Source: Hofstenia miamia
Lineage: Eukaryota; Xenacoelomorpha; Acoela
Reading direction: 5' to 3'
NCBI GenBank assembly: GCA_004352715.1
Contig: SCFE01000047.1
Coordinates: 1,568,842 to 1,632,841 of the forward strand
DNA length: 64,000 nucleotides
Under the pieces are notes generated by a model. The model ran no database searches. It saw only the letters and a list, made by a program, of their open reading frames with translations, and was not told the origin of the DNA. The position numbers and the translations under genes are program-made. Shown piece by piece: positions 56,015 through 64,000 of this stretch (its first letter is position 1; every line of letters begins with the position of its first letter).

Positions 56015-58791
56015 CTAGATAGAAATTCATTATTGAATGCAAAAAAACATTTTTTGTGTAGTAGTTTTAATCGTGAACACTACGGCTTCATTCTAAAAAG
56101 TTCAAAAACACCATTCGGAATACCAAGAAGTAAAGATTTTTATGTCAATGTAATAAGATTAGAATATAAAAAACTATTCAAAATTGCAGTCTAAGCAGTT
56201 AATATAAGCTAAAAGCGGAAAAAATATAACTAGTAAAAATTTTGCCTAAAACAGCAATTTAAACTTGGGTCAAATTTTTAAAGGTCATTCAAAAACTCAT
56301 ATTCACTAAACCGGTATGACAATCTGACAATACTCAAGAGATAAATCACACAACCAGTATGAAATATTTTTAAAAATGATGTATGAATATATCATTAATT
56401 GGCAACGTTTGCTTAATCCTATCTTACCTGGGAGCCGATTTGACCCTTCTTCCATATTTTTGGATATAATGCTGAGACCGTTTTTTAAAAAGCTATCCGT
56501 CAATGACTTTTTTCTTTAACTTTTTCTGCAGCTTTTGACGCAAAAAATGCAGATATGGTCAATGGCTACATAGTTAAAGTGAATTTAAAAAAGTCCATAA
56601 AAACTGTTTTTTCTTGAGAGTTTCGAAAATAGAAATTTTGTATGTAAAAGCTATAAATTGAAACCAACGCATAATTTTTATGCAAAATTTTAATTGAATG
56701 TTTTCTGTGTTTTATTTGCACTATATGCCGTTCTCTTGATTTCTGTTTATTAATATTTCTAACATTTAATGTCAATAATGCATAGGCGGCTCGTGCGTGT
56801 AAGCAAGGCAAGCAGTGCTTGCCTAATAATTTTTTAATAAATGAATTTCATTCTTAATTGCATGAATTTATATCCATACAAATGTACAAATCGTAAACTA
56901 TTAGTTTTGTTTTAAAACAACATTCAAGAATAAAGTAATAAATGATTGAATTAGGAAATAATTCATTACGATTTGGTTTAAATTTAATTGAATGATAGCG
57001 CCACAGCAAGCAAGTGCCTTAATGCTGCACTTACGTTTGCTCAAACGATAAAATTAATAACCGTTTTCTTCAACTCATCGCGCGAAGATTTAGCTGGCAA
57101 AGCAAGCAGTCCGTTCATTGCTTCACATTGAAACATTTCCGTTTTAAGGCTACGTGTTTGGTAGAAAGAAAAATTACGAACATGTCACATCACTAATTAT
57201 CTCGGTGGTTATGGTTAGACGTGCGATTTTATTAAAATTTAACAGATCACGCGTGACCAATCACATTATTTAAATCAATTAGAAACATTTTTACATTCAA
57301 GCAGTACAAGAAACAGAAATATATTTGAGCGAGGCTCCTACCTGGCATATAGTTTTTGCGCAGTTTTTACTTCACGGATTCCTTGTTCAATATTCTTTCC
57401 TTTACAGAATTTAAAAAATTTATAACAATTGTGAAACAAAAATGAATTTTTCTAAAAATGTGCTCAATTCATTCAAAAAATCAAATATAACGTGAATATT
57501 TTAAGTTGATAAATGGAAATAAATTTTAAAAAAACTTTGAGCGGCTTAAATGTGATTTCCACCAGCTGCCATTTTCTGTTCTAAATTTCTATTCTAAGTT
57601 TTCTCAATCTTGAAAACTTTGTAAGTTATCTCAAGTTTTCTCTCATCAACATGCCTTCAATTGGTAAAAATCGACAAAATTCTTATTCAATATCTTGAAA
57701 TGCACGATTTATTGACTGCATTACTGAAAATTTGTAAATATTTCAATTAATGCAAACTATTTGATTTTGATCACCATCTTGCAGAACGCTTATTTTCTGT
57801 TTAAAAACATTTAAACAAATACAAGAATAACCAATTATAGAAGGAAAAACTACAGGAAATCATTAGAAATTTTTTCTTGAAATAATATATTAAAAGAACT
57901 GCAGGACTAATGTTAATTCCATAATAATATTACAGATAAATTTCTGCGCCTCGGGGATTTCATATATAAATAAATTTTTCATGGTTGTTTATTTACACTA
58001 TTTTAGTTGCTTAAAAAATATTTGCTTGCCTAACTTTTGCATGCACGAGCCGCCGCTGCAATAATGAGCTATTAAGCAAATTGGTTACATAACGTAATTT
58101 TACATGCGCATAATTTGCATACTAATTATCATATCTCAAAGTGGTTAAGCCGACATATTCCTGACTATTCAAAGTATCTCCACACCCCCCTCAGGAATAA
58201 CTTCTACGAAAAAGGTCAGGTAAAATAGGGATAAGAAATGTAGTTTGAAACCAACGATGATGTACACGCAAATGTCCTATAAGTTATTCAGAAACTTGAA
58301 ATTGCATATGTTCTGAATACAAATTATAGTGAAATGTTTTTAGAATTCTTTCTTGAAAAGAAAATCATCTCAAAAACTTCAAATATTTAAAGCAGCTGTA
58401 AAATTATAATTCCAAGAATAGATGTTGATTTTAAATTTCATGTACACTACAGAATTGATGAAATATAATTCTGACATTCTGAATTTAGCGACATTTACAC
58501 CAGAATAGAACTTTCATAAAATAACTAGAATGAATGTGAAAATTTCAAGCTATATTTATTAAAACACTCATGAGATTTTAAATGTTAAGTCATCACAGAT
58601 ATTAATGGTACAGACCTGAGAACAAAAATTAATGTCAAACCTAGAACATTTCCTCGATTATCGGTGTTGCCATATTTTTCAAATGCATTCATTTTCAGTA
58701 CATTTAAATTTTTGTTTATAATTTAGGACTTTGATTAATGTTAATAACACCTAACAGAATATAATATAGAGAAAAAGTTGAAGACAAATAC
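56015..58791 (-). other. Intron of the intersectin-like gene with a hAT MITE
   Basis: GT-AG intron of about 2.8 kb. It contains the 1278-bp hAT-type element at 56781-58058; the rest is AT-rich. Confidence 0.75.
56781..58058. mobile_element. hAT-type non-autonomous element (1278 bp)
   Basis: Perfect 8-bp target duplication CAATAATG on both sides (56773-56780 and 58059-58066). Ends CATAGGCGGCTCGTGCGTG and the inverse of CAGCGGCGGCTCGTGCATG. The core GGCGGCTCGT is a familiar hAT terminus. GGCAAGCA motifs repeat near both ends in inverted orientation. No transposase frame. Confidence 0.9.
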
Positions 58792-58931
58792 CTAGATAGA
58801 TATCTGTTGCAGACATCACATCTACAATGACTCTGCCTTTAGCCTCAGGAAACTGCACAATCAAAGAGCTAGCATCTGCCTTTTTCTTTACTTCCTTGTG
58901 AAGCTCCTCCAACTGATTTACCCACTGTTTT
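58792..58931 (-). CDS. Intersectin-like protein, PH-C2 linker exon
   Basis: Encodes KQWVNQLEELHKEVKKKAD (end of the PH-domain helix), then GRVIVDVMSATDIYL, the first strand of the C2 domain ('G-R-L-M-V-x-V-x-x-A-x-x-L' in intersectins). The acceptor TAATTAG and the donor CTAG|GTATTT keep the frame with both neighbours. Confidence 0.85.
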
Positions 58932-59241
58932 CTAATTATTAAAATATATTATATAATTATACAAAATGCTTAATATAATACTAAAACTTTAATAATGCAA
59001 CTAAAATTATTCCGAGATTTATAAAATACTAAATCTTGACATTTTTGTTTATTCTTCCTTCAGAAGAATCTATTGGCAACTCTTTAAATTAGAAAAACTT
59101 ATGTAAAGAAAACTCAAATTTTATTAATGTTTGTTAATGAGATTGGAATTGTATAAACTTCAAGATTTGCTTTATATCAAAAACTTGTAAATTCAATGTT
59201 TAAATTAGAAGCTTTAAAATATATTAATTATTCAATCGAAC

Positions 59242-59314
59242 CTTTGAAATGTTTGTTCAGGTTTCAAAGTGTACTTTTTATCTTCGTATTCAAAGCTAAA
59301 TGCGTTCTCCATTC
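59242..59314 (-). CDS. Intersectin-like protein, PH-domain exon 2
   Basis: A 73-nt exon: MENAFSFEYEDKKYTLKPEQ then TFQ. It matches the PH-domain strand pattern 'F-H-I-S...D-R-V-Y-T-L-R-x-x' of intersectins. It is separated from the preceding exon by a 42-nt intron. Confidence 0.8.
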
Positions 59315-59356
59315 CTAAATTATAGAATAGAAATACTATAAGCAATGCTAAATTAC

Positions 59357-59550
59357 CAATTGCGTTTGAGGCCAATTGTATCTGAGACATGTTAACTAAT
59401 AGCATCGGAGTTCTATAGGTGATCAGAACTGGTTCACTGAATCTTTTGTCAAACAAGCGTGCTCGGACGTCAGACATTGTCTTTGCAGCAGTCGCAAGAA
59501 GAAGAAAATCATTGAACAAAAATGCTACCAACTCTTTATTACTATTAACC
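59357..59550 (-). CDS. ITSN-like: Intersectin-like protein, PH-domain exon 1
   Basis: Intersectins are endocytic scaffolds that bind dynamin, Eps15 and AP-2 through EH and SH3 domains. The long form also has a DH-PH-C2 module that activates Cdc42. This exon begins VNSNKELVAFLFNDFLLLAT, very like the start of the intersectin PH domain ('S-N-K-E-L-x-x-F-L-F-N-D-F-L-L-L'). It continues EPVLITYRTPMLLVNMSQIQ ('x-Y-x-T-P-x-x-L-x-x-V'). With the four exons downstream it rebuilds the usual PH-C2 end of the protein (about 210 residues here). The acceptor is GAATTTTTTAG. DH, SH3 and EH exons are not visible up to 64000, where a LINE and a Tc1-like pseudogene lie in the presumed intron. Confidence 0.85.
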
Positions 59551-59818
59551 TAAAAAATTCAATTAACTAACTTGTTCGTTTAAGAAAATTGCATCCCACT
59601 TAAGAACATGCTTAGAATATAATCCAGAAGCCCAAAGCTTACTTAACCTTACATCGTCTAGGGTCCATTTTAAGGGATGAACTGTTTTTTCACATTTACA
59701 TGGTCAGGTCTATTGGGGAACATGCTTTAATGCAATATTTCAAACTTCAGTTAAAGTATATTGTTGTGACTGAAGTTGTTGAAAAGATTAAAAATGTTTC
59801 TTTGAAAATTTCCTTAAT

Positions 59819-61384
59819 ATGAAAGTGACAATGAAAGAAAAGGCCCTCAGTCCCCTGCAGGCCTTAAATGGTCAGAGGGTGCGAAGAATCTGCGGACAAC
59901 AGGCGGACTCCACAATCGGGAGTGTGGACTCGAGAAGTGGTAGTATAGGATCCACACAGACCAATGGACGACGGCATAAATGGACAGATGAGCAGAACAG
60001 AACAGCACTGGAGTGTTACAGAAGAAGCAGGCCAGATGAGAGGGGTTACAGGAAGAGAATGTTGGAAGAATGGAGGAAGGCAGGAACGGGATTAGAAGTT
60101 ACAGAACAGATGCTTGTAGCACAAGTGGGAAAGTTACAGTGGGATGACAGTAGGGAGAAAAAGAGAGTTGAACAAGCTAAGCAAAGGGAAGATGAGATGA
60201 TAGACACTGTGACAGAAGTGGCGGAAACAGCAGAGCCAGTAGACGCAGAACTGCAGCAGCAAAAAAAAAGTTGAAGGAAGAAATAGGTGAGAGAACTAGG
60301 TTGCCAGTTTCAAATTAAGAAAAGCAAGCTAGCAGTAGAGTGTCACAGAAGTAAATAGCTTAGTTTATGCAGGTGCATGTGAGGTGCTGAAGAATGTAGG
60401 CATGGACATCAAAAAGAAAAGACGACTATAAGATAAGAGAGACAGAAAGCCAGCATAGGAGAGAAAAATTGAGAATAAAGTGGCAAAGATTAGGCAGCAA
60501 TTAGGGAAGATCAGGACAAGTAAAGCGATGCAGGGTAGGTAGGGGGAGACTATAGAAACTGCAAGAGAAGAGCTTAAGCAGAGATTAGTTGCAGAATCTG
60601 AGAAAATATAGGGCAAAGGCAATATGAAGTTTGCGACCCAAGAAGGAAGATTCTACAAAGAACTAGATGCAGGAGAAAAGGCTACAGCTAGAGCAGGCGA
60701 GGACGCAGTAAGGTTCTGGGAGAATATATGGGGAAGTGCGGGACCAGAGATAGAGAGTATACAGATTGAGAAGGAATTCAGGAAAGAAGAAGAAGTAATC
60801 ACAACTGCAAAGCTGAAGGAGGCTCTTGCTAGTCTCTCATGAACACTTGTGAAATCATGGGTATTGGCTGAAGAAGTTCACAAGTGTTCATGAGAGACTA
60901 GCAGTAGCATTGGAGGAGAGTGGGTGCCCAGAGTGGATTGTAGTGGGAAGGACATTTCTGATACAGAAGGGCCCAAAGAAAGTTAGTGAGGCAAACAACT
61001 TCAGGCCAATAACATGTCTGCCAACAACTTGGAAATTGCTAACTTCTTTGATTTCAAGTAGGCTGGCATGTTACTTAGAATAGAACAGGTTGATACCAGA
61101 GGACAAAGAAACGATAGACAAGTATAGAGAGTTGGCAGAGGAAATAGAAAGGCTGTGGAGGTTAAAGTAGTCCCGATAGTTGTAGGAGCACCTGGAGCAG
61201 TAAGTAAGAAGCATAAAAGATACTTGGAGGAGTTGGGAGTGGGGAGGAGCGGTAGCACAGTAGGCAGCATTGTTAGGAACAGCTAGAGTCCTGAAGAAAG
61301 CTCTCAGACTCCCTTAAAACTGGTGAGTTCCCCGAGCTGAGAGGGATACCAGCATGAAGCTGTGAGAAAGCAAGAATAATAATA
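59819..61384 (+). mobile_element. R2-like LINE (inactive), antisense to the intersectin-like gene
   Basis: The first frame (59819-60274, 151 codons) has a Myb/SANT-like DNA-binding stretch, RRHKWTDEQNRTALECYRRS, followed by ERGYRKRMLEEWRKAGTGLE, typical of the N-terminus of R2-group and related LINE proteins. Broken frames then give KIRQQLGKIRTSKAMQ, FATQEGRFYKELD (60624 on), RFWENIWGSAGPE, ERLAVALEESGCPEWIVVGR, PKKVSEANNFRPITCLPTTW and SRLACYLE. The core RT is deleted. The C-terminal region resumes with RELAEEIERLW and VVPIVVGALGAVSKKHKRYL, and the 3' end carries an AATAAT tail near 61384. The middle also contains a 27-bp inverted repeat (60827-60903). Confidence 0.8.
60827..60903. repeat. 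27-bp perfect inverted repeat within the LINE
   Basis: The left arm (60827-60853) and right arm (60877-60903) are perfect reverse complements separated by 23 bases. The arms contain CTAGTCTCTCATGAACACTT and its complement. The right arm matches what the reading frame needs (HERLAVAL), so the left arm is probably a later inverted copy. Confidence 0.9.
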
Positions 61385-62880
61385 AATGGTTCACTTAATG
61401 AAGCGTATTTTCTCTGAAAAGCACTACGCAAAAATGCATCAATACACAAATTAGACTTTAAGATCCCTTTGAAGCATTGATCAACGATTCCAACTTGTGA
61501 CATTGCGCTACGTTTCAGCACACCATCGCCCCACAGACAATGAATGGAAATTGTTCGAACACATAGCGAGCATCATTGTACAAGCACAGCGTACTGTATA
61601 GCTATGTACAAAGGATTTTACAACATGATTAGCATCGTAATGATAATCAGCTCCTTGATTATTATCATTATTACTAATTTATTATTATTATTCTAAGTAT
61701 TATTATTATTACTATGGATATGGTGGCGAACGGTCGTCTTTCCTTTCCCAATGCGCAACACAATAATTAATAACGTTTTGCTGGTACAAAATCCCTAAGT
61801 GCAATATTTGCTCTAATCAAGAATTAATCATGTTAATCGGGTCAGACTCAGCTCTTGTAACCCTAGTTATTGGAAGTTCAATTCTTAAATACACACGTTC
61901 ATACTTACTTCTCTCAATTTCTATCACAATCATCCATATTTACCCAGGACACAATACATCAAATCTGAATGAAAAAGTCAAGAATTACCCGTCTCAGCAT
62001 ATTTAACATGTAATTATAGGTAATGTTCTGAAGAATATACGATAAGTGATCCTCAAAGCAGCCAAAAATCGTTCAATTCTCCTCACTTTACATTTATCTC
62101 ACAAAAATACTCCAGGTATTTGCTACAATTACAATAAGAAAAACGACATTCAAACATGTAGCAAAGTTATTTCCTTCTAATCACCAAAGATTCATACCTT
62201 CGATGTCTGCTATTGTTTTCTCGTCAACCAAAATACTGTTGCAGTCGAACTCTTAGCTCAAGAGGGCATTAATTTATTGCACAAATTATCTCTGTATTGA
62301 TGTTTCATCAATCGCATTTGATGCGACCCACCTTTCTCCACCTTTCTATACGTCGGTAGTTCTCAAGTCATTCAATTCCGAAAAATATTCTGCTACTTAT
62401 ACTAATATTAAAATGTTTTCATTTTTTTTGAAAAGTTTGAAATACAAAAGATTAAAAATGCTAAAATTTACTGGCATTATTATGCAATTATAATCTTTAA
62501 TTTAATATGATATTTCTTACGAAGACAAATATTGAAACGAATACTGGACCTGTTTTTGTGGAAAATATGACTAGCGATGCCTTATAAGTAATTACAATAA
62601 AAACCTCAAACGTCTACATTTTTACGACTAACTTGAAAATATTTAAATATATTTAATTAAAGAAATCTCGTTAAGTGAATCTGATAAGATATACAACCTT
62701 TCAGATTGAAATTGTTTACCATCTACTTTAAAAATCAATTTTTCATACATTATCAATTCTCCACACAAAAAATCCAGTTATTTTCATTGTGTAAACGTGT
62801 ATAACAGTAGTTTATGTCAACCATGTACTGTGCAAGGTTAGCGATGTCACACTGCCGCATAGCCTATAAATTGAAAATGT
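61385..62880. other. Non-coding or unidentified sequence
   Basis: A minus-strand frame (about 61521-61390) reads SQVGIVDQCFKGILKSNLCI and looks like protein, but it could not be assigned. The remainder, including AT/ATT-rich tracts around 61650-61720, shows nothing. Confidence 0.35.
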
Positions 62881-63601
62881 GTAAGACTGCAGTGGCAAAT
62901 GCAGCGTAGAAGTATGCAATGCAAGGAATATGCACAGATTTCAAGCTTTCTGGATGCTCTCGTAGAACGTCTCGAATACCTGACAGAATAATTAGACGAG
63001 CAGTTGTGGCTGATCCTACCTTCAACAGACGAAATGTTGCTGACTTAGCTCAGGAACGTCGTCCATCAGTCTCAATTCATACTGTACATGTGCAGTGGAT
63101 TCTCAGTTCAGAGATGGTATTGATATCATACGTACCTGACAAAGAACCACGTCTTACAAATCAATGACAAGGGGAGCATCAGGAGGTAAGGTGGTAAAGG
63201 AGTAGTTTCGAAGAAGGGAGATCCAACCGCTGGACTAACCGCGGACTCTCCTGATCTAAACGCTATTAAAAACTTATGGATTAAACTCAAGAACCTGTTT
63301 TCAAAACAAAATCAAGGTAATCTCAGTGATCTTAGAGCAGCATTCTCCAAGCATAGCCCCGTGAAATCCCTCATGATCTATGCATTAATTCGGTTAACAT
63401 CATGTCTCAGTGAATTCATGATTTAATCAAAGTGCATGCTGATTCCATCAAATATTGACAACACTCATAGAATTAATGAAGCTTTTTGTAATTTTTGCGA
63501 TATTTTTGTTTGCATTGTTTCAATTTTGTATAGAATTTGCGAACCTAAAAGCTATTTCTTGACTTTTCTCGTGTAGTCATAAGCTTTTGGCAGGGACTGT
63601 A
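62880..63601 (+). pseudogene. Second Tc1-like transposase remnant
   Basis: The frame at 62919-63167 has the Tc1-type DNA-binding region: SRRTSRIPDRIIRRAVVADP, then NVADLAQERRPSVSIHTV. After a gap with stops, TADSPDLNAIKNLWIKLKNL (about 63240-63300) is the conserved block holding the last catalytic acid, and the C-terminal frame follows to about 63425. The first two catalytic residues are missing. The right end reads GCCAAAAG-type sequence in inverse and finishes CAGGGACTGTA, a Tc1-type end next to TA. The left end was not found. A different family from the element at 15430-17069. Confidence 0.75.
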
Positions 63602-63777
63602 TTAAGATATGCTAACCTAGTTTTCCCGAAGACCCTGGTAGTTTGAAATTAAAGGCGAATATGAATATATCTATGCAATCAAAAAGAGTGAAATCATGTT
63701 AAAAAGGAGGATTTTGAAAATTTCTCATGCATAAATCGCGTAGCTTAGCTAAAAATCATTGTATCTAACGTCACTTA

Positions 63778-63840
63778 CAGAGGCGCACCCAGAGGGGGGA
63801 ACTGGGGGAATGTCCTCCCCCCCCCTCAACAGAGCACAGA
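63778..63840. repeat. Possible hAT-type transposon terminus
   Basis: CAGAGGCGCACCCAGAGGGG followed by G-runs and then C-runs is typical of one end of some hAT-type elements. The other end would lie beyond the window. Confidence 0.35.
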
Positions 63841-64000
63841 TGCTTCCATTCCTCATGAAATTTATGCTGATATGATAACATACTACATATATATTAAGCA
63901 TTGCTCCAAATCTATCTGCAGGGGTTAGCAATAATTAATTGATATTGCAACTATTACAATAATTGGAAATCGATTAATCTATTGAATACTTTAGAAGAAG

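Noticed and set aside
59315-59356. Membrane helix in the frame at 59232-59531 (NLALLIVFLFYNL)
   Set aside because: The hydrophobic stretch is exactly a 42-nt segment with GT-AG ends in the middle of a PH domain; it reads as intron, though retention is listed as a finding.
59577-59710. Minus-strand 45-codon frame with PCKCEKTVHPLKW, next to the intersectin PH exon
   Set aside because: It looks protein-like, but does not match the sequence expected before the PH domain and lacks a clear acceptor.
60365-61521. Minus-strand Leu/Ser-rich frames
   Set aside because: Mostly antisense shadows of the plus-strand LINE at 59819-61384.
61390-61521. Minus-strand SQVGIVDQCFKG frame considered as a cullin-like exon
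   Set aside because: Only a vague resemblance in spacing; no second motif and no clear splice sites, so not annotated as a gene.

Overview
The window looks like nuclear DNA from an invertebrate animal. It is AT-rich, studded with (TA)n, (AAT)n and (CT)n microsatellites, has split genes with GT-AG introns, and carries many decayed transposons. The phylum cannot be fixed from the sequence alone. Two long N runs (14449-15407 and 19916-20915) and six single-N joins show it is a draft scaffold. Four of the six single Ns (5627, 17141, 41025, 46586) sit between near-identical direct copies of the same sequence, which is probably an assembly artefact.

Two kinds of host gene are well supported. The first is TRPM-type cation channels. 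One N-terminal (SLOG/TRPM-homology) exon lies on the minus strand at 1057-1378. The bulk of a second gene lies on the plus strand at 37386-44505 (three exons found, stop codon and poly(A) signal present). It has the TRPM homology region, six membrane helices, a divergent pore and a TRP helix, and ends in a short coiled coil with no enzyme domain. The matching SLOG exons of the two genes are both exactly 322 nt with the same splice phases. The second host gene is the C-terminal PH and C2 part of an intersectin-like endocytic scaffold, on the minus strand in five exons between 59550 and 51682. Its upstream exons (EH, SH3, DH) were not found. A SAM-domain last exon (28013-28285, minus) and a few unidentified exon-like reading frames lie between these genes.

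Most of the rest is mobile DNA. Region by region: 2.9-11.6 kb holds decayed CR1/L2/jockey-like LINEs (one interrupted by a piggyBac-type MITE) and a dead mariner-like transposase. 15.4-17.6 kb holds a Tc1-like element with an apparent IR/DR end structure. 20.9-22.6 kb is the 3' part of a Ty3/gypsy-like LTR retrotransposon with unusual extra reading frames after the integrase. 24.3-26.8 kb is a retrotransposon pseudogene split by a mariner-like element with long inverted repeats. About 32.7 kb has a piggyBac transposase remnant. 40-41.5 kb and 59.8-61.4 kb hold two copies of an R2-like LINE, each antisense to its host gene. 45.1-45.8 kb is a 0.6-kb foldback element just downstream of the TRPM gene, present twice because of an assembly-type duplication. 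50.4-58.1 kb carries at least three and probably four hAT-type MITEs with 8-bp target duplications, plus a palindrome-rich element, mostly inside intersectin introns. 62.9-63.6 kb is a second Tc1-like pseudogene.

No CRISPR array, operon or bacterial feature is present, and no tRNA or rRNA gene was recognised by eye. The clearest candidates for something not yet described are the repeat-bearing accessory frame of the LTR element, the foldback element, the palindrome-rich element at 53.3-54.1 kb, and the channel's altered pore.
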